A DNA stretch of 25,129 bases from contig CALAUH010000013.1 in assembly GCA_937892225.1 (NCBI GenBank), positions 1-25,129 on the forward strand, read 5' to 3'. The DNA comes from an uncultured Treponema sp. (lineage in GTDB: Bacteria > Spirochaetota > Spirochaetia > Treponematales > Treponemataceae). Under the pieces are notes generated by a model, which was not told the DNA's origin, ran no database searches, and saw nothing but the letters and a program-made list of their open reading frames with translations. The translations under genes and the position numbers were made by a program. This document shows, in pieces, positions 15,193 through 23,380 of this stretch (its first letter is position 1; every line of letters starts with the position of its first letter).

Positions 15193-16358
15193 TTCATCTG
15201 TTCCATATATTTCTGGTATTTTACAGCATCAACTCTGAATGCAATAATCGGTGTATCATGTTTTAAATCTGTATGTGCTAATGCTTCTTCAGCTTCTTTT
15301 AATAATCTTTGTGCACTTAAAAGTCTTATTGCTCTGGACGAAATACCAATCTGACAATTATTATTCTGTGTTATTTTATTAATTTCTGAAACTAAATCTT
15401 CTGCAAAAGTTAATGCTTCATCAATTGTTTCTCCGATTTTAATTGCTGCAAAAGTATCTTCTTTATATTCGAAAATTAAATCTTTAAATTGGAATGCAGT
15501 AGAAATGTATTTACAAACACGAGTTAATTGTTCCTGATTTTTTTCGATGCCTTCAATCTTAATAATAAATAAAGATAAATCTACTTCAGAAGCAGTTGCT
15601 CTGTTTAATTCATTATCTAATCTGGTTTCAAGATAATTTCTCCATCCAAAACCTGTTCTATTCGAGAAAAGACCTTCTGGAGAATTAGAATCTATTTTAA
15701 GTGGTTTTATTTCTTCACTTGGTAAATAAATTTCTTTTGAATCATCATAATAATCAATATCATCATTTTGAACAGGAGTTACTGTATGTTCAACTTTTGG
15801 TTCATAATTTCTAACCTGAACTTCATCATTAAATACTTCTTGATTAATTTTTTCTTTTGATTCTTTTTGTAAACTGTTAGAAACTAAAATTAAAATTGCA
15901 GTAATAATTGTACCAATAAAAATAATTATAAATGCAGTTTTACCATAGTAATAAATTGAAACTGGTCTTAATGTATATAAAGAAGCATAAATATAAACAA
16001 GTCCAGCTTCTGTTTCAAATGTAATACGTTTATCTTTAATAAGTTTAGAATTGCTTTCTGTTGAACCATAAATAGAAACTGGATAAGAATATATATTCTG
16101 ATTATTTAGAACTACGCTTATATTTGAAAAATCATTAACATCACCAACTACATCCGTGATTTTTCTTTTAATTACATTGTAATCTGTTTCACTATTGATG
16201 ATATTATTAACTTTATAGCTGAAATTCTTAAATCTTTTTTCGATTCTTTCTTCGCCTGTAATTTTTTCGATATAAATATTATATCCAAAATATCCAAGAG
16301 CAAATAAAAATACAAGTGATATTAAAATTGAGTAAAAAATGACAAATCCCTTTTTCAT
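15189..16358 (-). CDS. Membrane protein with degenerate GGDEF-like domain, 389 aa
   Basis: The topology is a membrane span (7-29), a sensor-sized extracytoplasmic loop (30-137), a second span (138-160), an acidic linker (165-230) and a cytoplasmic C-terminal domain (235-375). That domain follows the GGDEF layout: YLETRLDNELNRATASEVDLSLFIIKI, then FKDLIFEYKEDTFAAI, then QIGISSRA, then LLKEAEEALAHTD. The usual RYGGDEF site is replaced by EYKEDTF (297-303), so diguanylate cyclase activity is very unlikely. Such domains often keep a binding or signalling role. It is the last gene of the five-gene operon, 26 bases after the DUF115 gene, with AAAGG before its ATG. Its stop overlaps that of the convergent TPR gene. 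The fold assignment is by pattern only. Confidence 0.65.
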   Translation of the reverse strand: MKKGFVIFYSILISLVFLFALGYFGYNIYIEKITGEERIEKRFKNFSYKVNNIINSETDYNVIKRKITDVVGDVNDFSNISVVLNNQNIYSYPVSIYGSTESNSKLIKDKRITFETEAGLVYIYASLYTLRPVSIYYYGKTAFIIIFIGTIITAILILVSNSLQKESKEKINQEVFNDEVQVRNYEPKVEHTVTPVQNDDIDYYDDSKEIYLPSEEIKPLKIDSNSPEGLFSNRTGFGWRNYLETRLDNELNRATASEVDLSLFIIKIEGIEKNQEQLTRVCKYISTAFQFKDLIFEYKEDTFAAIKIGETIDEALTFAEDLVSEINKITQNNNCQIGISSRAIRLLSAQRLLKEAEEALAHTDLKHDTPIIAFRVDAVKYQKYMEQMN

Positions 16359-16384
16359 AGTAACCTTTAATATAAATTTGATAA

Positions 16385-17881
16385 TTAATTTTTATATTTT
16401 TCAATAAAACTGTAAGAATATTTTAACATTTCTGTAAAATTCTTCTTATTACTATTATCGAATTTTTTTTGCCATGAGTTTAGAGGTAAAAGAGAAATAT
16501 CGTATTTAGTTAAATCTTTTATTGATGTAATTTCTTTTTCAATAAATTTAAAATTATTTAAAAATGCATTGTAATTAAAAATATTTTTTAACTGGTAAAG
16601 AGTATTTTCATTTTTAATTTTTATGGAATAAATTTCATTTTCTTTTTTATAGTTATAATTTTGTGATGATAAATAATTTTCAAAAGAATCTCTGTATGAT
16701 TTTAAGACTGATGTTGTTTTTTTAGAATTTTCATTTTCTAAAGGAGTTCTGTACATTAATTTATTAAATAATTTTTCACTGTTTATAATCTTTGAACTTT
16801 CTTTTGAATATAAATCATCAAGATAAACACCTTTTGTATAAGGTTTCTTGTTGTAGGAAAAATCAGCACCGAAAACATTTATTTTTGAAAATCCCGCTTT
16901 TACTGCAAAATCTAAAGCTGTAATTGTAACCGTTCCGCTTCCATTATAAAGATTTAAAAAATTATCTTTATATTCAAGATAGGCTAGTGTAGATAGAGGA
17001 TGCCCTGTACATGCGAAAACTGTTTTTAGATTATGATTTACTGCATAGTTTACAGCAGATTTATCTGAACATAAGTCAAAAATAAAAAGTGTATCTTTAT
17101 ATTTTTTGCTGTTAAAAAAATGATTGTGAGAAACAGTTTGTGCATCAATGCTTATTACAGCATCACAAGATAAATTCTTTTTTCGTAAAACAGAAAATGC
17201 TGTATCTGTTGCAATAACAAAATAATTGTTTTCTTTTTCCAGTAATTTAATTGATTCATCTAAACTTGGTCCTGCTGCAAGAATTACTGCTGTTTTACTA
17301 GTATCTATTTTGATTTCTGGAATTGTACACTTATCAACTTTTTTAAGGTTGTTTAAAATATTAGACATCCAGATTTTTCCAAAGTGACATTGTACTGAAA
17401 AATCTGCACTTATTAATTTTAGTGCATAATTTATGTTTTGTTTTATTAAAGAATAACTTTCCTGATTTATCATGCACCAGGCTTTATTTTCTACAATCTG
17501 TAAATTATTATAAAATGATGGTACATAGTTATTTAATAAATCTTCAATTATGTTTTGAGAAGTAGAAAAAATAATATTTTTATTGTTTGAAAGTTCTTTA
17601 ATATTCTTTAAAGATGATAAAAATGAAATATCATCACTGTTGTTTTCAATACAGATAATTACTGCTTTTGGAAACTTACAGATTAATTCTTTTGTTAATA
17701 CCCCGCTTCCAATACCAATTTGAATAATAAAATCACATTGTTCTGGTAAAGTTTCTGTTATTCTTTTTGCATCATTTTCAGGATTATATTTTGAATCTAC
17801 AGTTCTTCCATCTTCTAAAACTGGAATTTCCGTATCGTTTTTTGCCAGAATTATATTTTTATAAATACTTTTATTAATCAT
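16385..17881 (-). CDS. DUF115 (Maf/MptE-like) protein, 498 aa
   Basis: This is one of two adjacent DUF115 proteins. Residues 1-45 contain the family opening DSKYNPENDAKRI, then a glycine-rich IQIGIGSG (54-61). The DUF115 core starts with AVILAAGPSLDES (198-210) and includes ATDTAFSVLRKKNLSCDAVI, NGSGTVTITALDFAVKAGF and INVFGADFSYN (334-344). In Helicobacter, Campylobacter and Aeromonas, related Maf proteins transfer sialic-acid-like sugars to flagellin before export. Whether this protein does the same in a spirochaete is inference. The start overlaps the preceding DUF115 gene by 8 bases (ATGATTAA), so the two are translationally coupled. C-terminal 130 residues are Asn/Lys-rich and helical. 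Confidence 0.8.
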   Translation of the reverse strand: MINKSIYKNIILAKNDTEIPVLEDGRTVDSKYNPENDAKRITETLPEQCDFIIQIGIGSGVLTKELICKFPKAVIICIENNSDDISFLSSLKNIKELSNNKNIIFSTSQNIIEDLLNNYVPSFYNNLQIVENKAWCMINQESYSLIKQNINYALKLISADFSVQCHFGKIWMSNILNNLKKVDKCTIPEIKIDTSKTAVILAAGPSLDESIKLLEKENNYFVIATDTAFSVLRKKNLSCDAVISIDAQTVSHNHFFNSKKYKDTLFIFDLCSDKSAVNYAVNHNLKTVFACTGHPLSTLAYLEYKDNFLNLYNGSGTVTITALDFAVKAGFSKINVFGADFSYNKKPYTKGVYLDDLYSKESSKIINSEKLFNKLMYRTPLENENSKKTTSVLKSYRDSFENYLSSQNYNYKKENEIYSIKIKNENTLYQLKNIFNYNAFLNNFKFIEKEITSIKDLTKYDISLLPLNSWQKKFDNSNKKNFTEMLKYSYSFIEKYKN

Positions 17882-19328
17882 CTAAAATCTTCCTTATTTT
17901 TAATTTAAGGTTTTCGTTTTTATCATTTAAATTTTTTATTGCTTTATCTTTTTCTTCTTTTGTGTTTTTATGATTAATAGAAAAATAATCTGCTGGAAAA
18001 ATCTGTTTTTTCCAACTGTCACAATCCCAGTTATTTTTTATATAATTAAATAATTTTTTACAATCATTATTTTCTTTTTTCTGTGATATAAAATATGTGT
18101 GATTATTTAAATTTTTATATTTAGAAAAGTCTATTGATTCAATATCTTTTATATTTCCAAGTTTATTCTGTGGATTTTTTATTACTCTAAAAATATTTTT
18201 TACATCAGCTAAATTATTGAACCAGTCTTTATAAAGATTCAATTGGCTGCTGTAGATGAAAGTTTTTGAAATGCGTTTTTCTTTTGAAAATAATTTGTTG
18301 TCTAAAGTTGAATTTTCAATTTCAAAAATATTTGGCTGACTGTGACTGAATCCTTTTGTATTAGTCATATCTAAACCGCATAAATAAATATCACTATCTG
18401 TAAGTTCTTTTGCAAATAATAAAGCTGTTCCAGATACTGTAGGATTTCTTTGGATTTCTAAATATTCTATGTTTGTAAGATTATAAAAATCTTTAGTAAT
18501 ACCGTCATTATAATGCAATGGTAAAATTTTACTGGTTGTTAAAAGTTTTTTAGGTAAATAACTTTCCTGACTTATGGCTATAGGAATTGATTTGTTTATT
18601 AGACAGTTAAGATGTTTTCCAGCCCAATAACCGCCGTCTGTAGAAAATGCTAAATCCGGGTACAGTTTATTTTTTATTAATACGGGTAGGGCAGAAGAAA
18701 GTCCTATTAAAAAAAACTTATCACGATTTTTTATTAATTCATTGATATTGTTTTGTAAACTAGGCCCTGAAGCTGCAATTATTACAGGAATGTTAACTTT
18801 TGATAATGATAATGTCTGATTTAAAAATTTAATATTATTACACGCATTAATAAGCCATTTTTTTTCGAAAAACTGTCTTGTAATAAGAATTGTTTTTGCA
18901 TCATTTAATGAATCTTTATAAATATTTATTATGGATGTAATTTCAGTTTTAAATAGTTTTTCTGCAACATTCCATGCAATTATATTAGATTCCAATAAAT
19001 CTTCTTCTTTAAATGATTGTAATAATGTCTGTCCAAAACTTGACTGATTAAAATTTATGATATAATCCCATGAAGAATTTTCATCGATTAAATTATTTAA
19101 AAGGCGTATGGCAATGATTTTAATTTCAGGATATTTTTGTTTTAAAAAATTATATGAATATGATAAACCAGGTTCAATAATAAATAATAGTTTTGTATTT
19201 TCAGGTAATGTTATGGAATCTACAAATCTTTCAGATTCTTTTTCTGGTGCATAAGCAGAATGATACAAAATGGAATCTACAGAAAAAGTTTTGTTTCCAT
19301 CTTTTGTTATCTGATATTTAATTTCCAA
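17874..19328 (-). CDS. DUF115 (Maf/MptE-like) protein, divergent paralogue, 484 aa
   Basis: This gene starts at a TTG (19326-19328) one base after the TAA of the upstream gene, with AGGA about 9 bases before it. The start is supported because the family opening motif, here HSAYAPEKESERF (23-35), then lies near the N-terminus as in its neighbour. The DUF115 core begins PVIIAASGPSLQNN (181-194) and includes STDGGYWAGKHLN, TVSGTALLFAKEL and YLCGLDMTNTKGFSHSQ (315-331). The last differs from the GADFSYN of the 498-aa neighbour and resembles the GLD..t.. form of other Maf proteins. It probably acts in glycosylation of a surface or flagellar protein together with the 498-aa paralogue, possibly on a different sugar or acceptor. 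That is inference. Confidence 0.8.
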   Translation of the reverse strand: MEIKYQITKDGNKTFSVDSILYHSAYAPEKESERFVDSITLPENTKLLFIIEPGLSYSYNFLKQKYPEIKIIAIRLLNNLIDENSSWDYIINFNQSSFGQTLLQSFKEEDLLESNIIAWNVAEKLFKTEITSIINIYKDSLNDAKTILITRQFFEKKWLINACNNIKFLNQTLSLSKVNIPVIIAASGPSLQNNINELIKNRDKFFLIGLSSALPVLIKNKLYPDLAFSTDGGYWAGKHLNCLINKSIPIAISQESYLPKKLLTTSKILPLHYNDGITKDFYNLTNIEYLEIQRNPTVSGTALLFAKELTDSDIYLCGLDMTNTKGFSHSQPNIFEIENSTLDNKLFSKEKRISKTFIYSSQLNLYKDWFNNLADVKNIFRVIKNPQNKLGNIKDIESIDFSKYKNLNNHTYFISQKKENNDCKKLFNYIKNNWDCDSWKKQIFPADYFSINHKNTKEEKDKAIKNLNDKNENLKLKIRKILDD

Positions 19329-19329
19329 T

Positions 19330-20187
19330 TTATTTTTCCTGTAAAAATTCTTGTACTTCTAAATATGATAAAACAGATTCTTTATCTTCAATTTCAATTA
19401 AATCAATATATTCATTAAAAATAGATTTAAAAGAAGATTTTAACTGAGCTTTAAATAATTCATCTGGTAATTTCTGTTTTGAAAACAATAAAATGTTATA
19501 TTCAAATGGATTTTTTTGTGCAATATAATCGGGAAAAGCAAAAAGCTGTTTTAATGTATAAAAAACTTCTTTTGAAAGAACATCTGTAAAATATTCATTA
19601 TATTCAATATTTTTAAGATTATTTGCAATAAAATCTTTTATAACACTTTCGAAATTTATAGAATATTTATTTATTACATCATCTTTGTTTCTATTAAATT
19701 CAGATAAATTAATTTTCTGCTGATTTTGTATATTTTTATAATCTTCAATAATATCTTTACAGAAAATACATTCATTTTCAACTTTATCACATATCATTAA
19801 AATTGTTTCATTATCTAAAACATTTATATAAACAAAATTGATTTTATCTTTCTGTTCAAAAGAGAAGAATTGATAAAAAGAAAGTAAATTATTGTTTTTA
19901 GTTGAAAATTCGTACCATTTGTTCTGACTTTTTATAGTTCCTTTCCAAAAATCGCTAGTACTTATGCTGGAAAGAATCGAGATTCCATCAAAACCAAAAC
20001 ATTCAGAAATTAAAAATTTATCATTATGTTTTTTAAATGAGGCAAAAATTGGAATTTTATACTTTTGTGCAAATTCAAAAAAATCCAATTTGTGATTTAA
20101 AGAAAGCATCAAAGATTTCTTTAATAAACCAACATAATTGGATTTTTTATTTAAGTCACATTCGGTAACCTTTTGTAATAATCCCAT
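19330..20187 (-). CDS. Hypothetical protein, 285 aa, in the DUF115 operon
   Basis: The ATG overlaps the stop of the acidic 663-aa gene by one base (TAATG), which implies coupled translation. The product is soluble with no signal peptide. Its N-terminal 140 residues alternate strands and helices (FEFAQKYKIPIFASFKKHND; ILMICDKVENECIFCKD). A helical C-terminal part of about 130 residues follows, ending LSYLEVQEFLQEK. I do not recognise a family. The first part faintly resembles a small ligand-binding fold such as GAF, but no diagnostic residue supports this. Position between the acidic protein and two DUF115 genes suggests a shared function. CENECIFC-like Cys spacing (two Cys three apart) is probably incidental. 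Confidence 0.6.
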   Translation of the reverse strand: MGLLQKVTECDLNKKSNYVGLLKKSLMLSLNHKLDFFEFAQKYKIPIFASFKKHNDKFLISECFGFDGISILSSISTSDFWKGTIKSQNKWYEFSTKNNNLLSFYQFFSFEQKDKINFVYINVLDNETILMICDKVENECIFCKDIIEDYKNIQNQQKINLSEFNRNKDDVINKYSINFESVIKDFIANNLKNIEYNEYFTDVLSKEVFYTLKQLFAFPDYIAQKNPFEYNILLFSKQKLPDELFKAQLKSSFKSIFNEYIDLIEIEDKESVLSYLEVQEFLQEK

Positions 20188-22178
20188 TAAGATAATCCTA
20201 ATTCAGAAAACAGTTTTTTATAGGTATTAAATTCATTGGATTTAGCAAATTCTTCAATTTTATCATCAGGAAGATTTTCTAATAACTGATCCATATACAA
20301 AAGAACAGATTTAATATCTTTTTTCAAATCTGTATTATTTGAATCTTCTTCTACAGGTTCTTTTGTAAGATAATCTATATTGCTTTCTGAAATTTTATTA
20401 TTATTTTCTTCTCTAGTAAGATAATCGTTAGAGATATTTTCTTCTATTGTGTTTTCAACTGAATCAAAACTGTCGTCAATTTCTACTTCAGTTTCATCAA
20501 AAGTTGGTTCTTCTGGTTCTGGAATTGAATCAAATACATCATCGAATTTTTCTTCTTCAATATTTGCATCTGTATTTTCTGATTCATCAAATGAAGGAAT
20601 ACCATCTACAGATTCAAAATTATCTGTTGGAATAGAGATTTCATTTGGAAGATCTTCATCAATAATGTCTGTTTCAACGTTTGTTGTATCAAATTCAGCA
20701 AGTGGATTTTCTTCTACAATTGTTTCATCATCACTATTAATGTTTGCTGTTGTCATAATATTGCTTAATTCATCTGTTGATAAAGCAATAGTATCATCAT
20801 CATCTATTCCGCTAAAGAATCCATTATCTTCTTTATCTTCAATAATATCATTATCGTCAAAAGAAATTTCTGGTTCTTTAGATTTGATTTCTGAAAGATT
20901 TGTTTTTAATGTATTGATTTCATTTTTCAAATTAGAAAGTTCATCAACAATCTGCTGTAAAATACCAGAATCAACAGGAGCTGCAGAAGCTAAAGGTGAA
21001 ATATTTTCTATTTCTTCTTCTAATAATTCTTCTGCTTCTGGAATTTCATTTTTAAGTTCATTTACAATTGGAGCAGCAGATGTATTGTCTCCGCCGACCT
21101 GTAAATCAAAATCAACAATTTCTTCTTTTACTTTCTGGCTTTCTACATCCTGAACGATTGGTGTTTCTTCGGCATTTGCATCAATACCAAAATCAGAAAG
21201 GTCAATTTCTTCAGTTGTTTCATCGCTGTTTGTAATTTCTGTACTTCCATGGAATTCTTCTATATCTTCTTCAGTTTTTGTATCAGAAAGGTATTCTTCT
21301 TCATCATATTCTGATTCAATAGAAGTGTTTGTTTCTGTTTCTATAGTATCTGCTGAAGGATCAAAAGAAATGTCCATTTCAAGAGGTTTTTCATCTACAA
21401 TTGTATCTTCTTTTGATTGAGAAGGAATGTCTGTTTCAAATGAATCAACATCAATAAAATCATCCAAAGAAACTTCTTCAGTTGATTCAGGACCTTTTCC
21501 CTGTTCAAAACCGTTGTTTCCAGATGCTACTGATTCGTCAGAGAAACCGCCTTCCATAAAATCATCTAGAGAAATATTTTCTTCAACTTCTTCTGAAGCA
21601 GCAGGTGTTTCTGTAGAAGTATTTTCTATATCAAAAGAAGGAATATCCATAGATGGTTCAGTAATAGAATCAAATGATGTTTCTTCAAAAGCTGGTTCTT
21701 CTATAGAAGGTTCTGAAATTGAGTTAAAAGATGGTTCTTGAATAGGGGAGTCAGAAGGGATATCAAAATCCGGAATATCAATTGAGTCAGATTCAGATGG
21801 AGTGTTTGTGTCTGTATCAAAATTAAAATCATTAATATCTGGAACAGGGATTTCTGTATTTGTGTCTACAGAAAAATCGTCCATAGTAAGTTCTGTATCA
21901 GATAAAGGAAAGTCTTTTGTAATATTGTTTAATTCGTCTGTAGAAAGTGTCGCATTATCAAAAGTTTCTGATTCAATATCTAAAGAGCTGTCATTAAACA
22001 TATCATCAAAATTTTCTTCTTTTTTTGGTTCTTCGATATTTTCGAATTCAGATAAGTCTAAAGAGTCAGTAAAATTATCTGCCTGAATAAAATCGTCATC
22101 ATTATTATTATTTGATGTATTTTTAACCCAAACTCCGTAACTGTCAAGTTCATTTGCTGTATCTAAAGAATCACTCAT
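20187..22178 (-). CDS. Highly acidic, repeat-containing protein, 663 aa
   Basis: First gene of the five-gene operon. GAGGGG before the ATG is a clear ribosome site. The short N-terminus (MSDSLDTANELDSYGVWVKN) and the C-terminal 60 residues (DIKSVLLYMDQLLENLPDDK, ending FNTYKKLFSELGLS) look like conserved docking ends. Between them lies a long acidic, low-complexity region rich in Asp, Glu, Ser, Thr and Pro with short repeats: LSTDELNNI and LSTDELSNI, SLDDFMEGG and SLDDFIDVD, and SFNSISEPSI and SFDSITEPSM. A coiled coil lies near residues 405-435 (VDELSNLKNEINTLKTNLSE). There is no signal peptide or membrane span, so it is cytoplasmic. It may be a scaffold or organiser for the proteins encoded downstream. 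No enzyme domain is visible. Confidence 0.7.
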   Translation of the reverse strand: MSDSLDTANELDSYGVWVKNTSNNNNDDDFIQADNFTDSLDLSEFENIEEPKKEENFDDMFNDSSLDIESETFDNATLSTDELNNITKDFPLSDTELTMDDFSVDTNTEIPVPDINDFNFDTDTNTPSESDSIDIPDFDIPSDSPIQEPSFNSISEPSIEEPAFEETSFDSITEPSMDIPSFDIENTSTETPAASEEVEENISLDDFMEGGFSDESVASGNNGFEQGKGPESTEEVSLDDFIDVDSFETDIPSQSKEDTIVDEKPLEMDISFDPSADTIETETNTSIESEYDEEEYLSDTKTEEDIEEFHGSTEITNSDETTEEIDLSDFGIDANAEETPIVQDVESQKVKEEIVDFDLQVGGDNTSAAPIVNELKNEIPEAEELLEEEIENISPLASAAPVDSGILQQIVDELSNLKNEINTLKTNLSEIKSKEPEISFDDNDIIEDKEDNGFFSGIDDDDTIALSTDELSNIMTTANINSDDETIVEENPLAEFDTTNVETDIIDEDLPNEISIPTDNFESVDGIPSFDESENTDANIEEEKFDDVFDSIPEPEEPTFDETEVEIDDSFDSVENTIEENISNDYLTREENNNKISESNIDYLTKEPVEEDSNNTDLKKDIKSVLLYMDQLLENLPDDKIEEFAKSNEFNTYKKLFSELGLS

Positions 22179-22282
22179 TTTCTGCCCCTCAAAAAATATT
22201 CTTATATTAATATCGACAACTTTTATTAAAAAAAATACTATTAAATGAAATTAATTTTTTTTATTATAACATATTTTTTTAA

Positions 22283-22311
22283 TTCAGAAAATAAAAATAT
22301 TTTACGATAAT
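22283..22311 (+). promoter_or_regulatory. Possible promoter for the FtsB-like / tsaC operon
   Basis: TTCAGA (22283-22288) and GATAAT (22306-22311) are 17 bases apart, and the -10 box ends 10 bases before the ATG at 22322. The predicted leader is about four bases, and there is no ribosome site. The match is moderate in an AT-rich spacer that also carries the opposite promoter of the acidic-protein operon. Confidence 0.35.
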
Positions 22312-22321
22312 AAAAATAATT

Positions 22322-22819
22322 ATGAATCGGGCAAAATATTTATTAGTAATTTTTATTGGTACATTAGTTTATGTAACTTTATCTATGACAGTTGGTCAGA
22401 ACAGTATTAAATGTTATAGACAAATGGAAGAACAGAAAAGAATTGTCAGTAAAAGAAAATCTGATATCCAGAATTTGAATACAGAATTATCTCTTGAATT
22501 AACAGCTCTTAAAAATGATGATGCTGTAATCGCTGCATATGCAAGAAAGCTTGATTATGTAAAAGAGGGCGAGAAACTTGTAAAAATTACAGGATTAAAA
22601 CCTTTGCAGACTTTAATGTATGATTCTGGAACTATTGCAAGACATGTAGAACCTGAATATGTCTCTGAAAATTTATGTAAAATTTCAGGTTTTGTAGTAG
22701 CATTGTTAATTTTTGTATTATTATTATACGGTGATTATAAAAAAGACAAAAAATTTGCTAGTCGACACAGAGAAGATTATATAGCTGGAATTCCTGTTTA
22801 TGATATACCACAAGTCTAA
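22322..22819 (+). CDS. FtsB/DivIC-like septum protein with an extra C-terminal membrane span, 165 aa
   Basis: The layout matches the FtsB/DivIC family: a membrane span (5-25, YLLVIFIGTLVYVTLSM), a coiled coil (about 33-70, MEEQKRIVSKRKSDIQNLNT), then the conserved AYARKLDYVKEGEKLVKI (78-98). In the divisome these proteins link to FtsL and FtsQ at mid-cell. Unlike typical family members, a second hydrophobic span lies at about 120-138 (SGFVVALLIFVLLLYGDY), putting a basic tail (KKDKKFASRHRED) back in the cytoplasm. It overlaps tsaC by 20 bases. It is divergent from the acidic-protein operon. The family call rests on topology and the AR..L..V..GE pattern. Confidence 0.65.
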   Translation: MNRAKYLLVIFIGTLVYVTLSMTVGQNSIKCYRQMEEQKRIVSKRKSDIQNLNTELSLELTALKNDDAVIAAYARKLDYVKEGEKLVKITGLKPLQTLMYDSGTIARHVEPEYVSENLCKISGFVVALLIFVLLLYGDYKKDKKFASRHREDYIAGIPVYDIPQV

Positions 22820-23366
22820 TAAAAATTCTAAAAAGATTGTAATTAAAACTCTTTTAAATAATGGTATTGTTATTTTGCCTACAGATACTGTTTATGGTTT
22901 TTCTGGTATTACAAAATCCGAAACAACAGACAGTCGTATTAGAAAAATTAAGGGTAGGGAAGAAACAAAACCTTTTATTCAGTTGATTTCAAATCCTAAA
23001 GAAATAAAAAAATATACTGATGATAAAATCCCGTCTAAAATTTTAAAATATTGGCCAGGACCATTAACTATTATCGTAAATGATAAAAGACAGACTGGTG
23101 TAACAACTGCATTTCGTTGTCCTGGAGATAAATGGCTTCGTCAGATTATAAAAAAATGTAAATCACCAGTTTATTCAACAAGTGTAAATAGAAGCGGTAG
23201 TCCTGTTTTAGATAATGAAAAAGATATTGTTGATGAATTTGAACTTGAAACAGATTTAATTATTCTTGATGGTGAAAAAAAAGGTTCTCTTCCCTCTACG
23301 ATAATTAAGATTGTTGATGATAAAGTTGAAGTTTTAAGACAGGGCAGTTTGAAAATAGATATTTAA
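22800..23366 (+). CDS. tsaC: Threonylcarbamoyl-AMP synthase, YrdC/TsaC family
   Basis: The 188-aa protein is the short YrdC-only form (E. coli TsaC is 190 aa). It makes threonylcarbamoyl-AMP from threonine, bicarbonate and ATP, the first step of t6A37 modification of ANN-decoding tRNAs, working with TsaD, TsaB and TsaE. The diagnostic motifs are LPTDTVYGF (26-34), KIKGREETKPF (49-59), WPGPLTII (85-92), YSTSVNRSG (125-133) and PSTIIKI (165-171). It overlaps the FtsB-like gene by 20 bases, so the ribosome site lies inside that gene. It ends one base before the stop of the convergent secreted-protein gene. All motifs are intact. Confidence 0.9.
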   Translation: MIYHKSNKNSKKIVIKTLLNNGIVILPTDTVYGFSGITKSETTDSRIRKIKGREETKPFIQLISNPKEIKKYTDDKIPSKILKYWPGPLTIIVNDKRQTGVTTAFRCPGDKWLRQIIKKCKSPVYSTSVNRSGSPVLDNEKDIVDEFELETDLIILDGEKKGSLPSTIIKIVDDKVEVLRQGSLKIDI

Positions 23367-23380
23367 TCTATAATTTTCTT
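23351..23380. terminator. Possible bidirectional terminator over two convergent stop codons
   Basis: ATAGAT (23355-23360), ATTTA loop and ATCTAT (23366-23371) form a 6-bp hairpin that sits across both the tsaC stop and the stop of the convergent gene. A GAAA and TTTTC flank could extend it. The stem is AT-only except two pairs, so it would be weak. Confidence 0.35.

Noticed and set aside
20449..21153. Ser-rich 234-aa ORF opposite the acidic 663-aa gene
   Set aside because: It is the antisense shadow of Asp/Glu/Ser codons; composition is extreme, there is no ribosome site, and the opposite gene is well supported.
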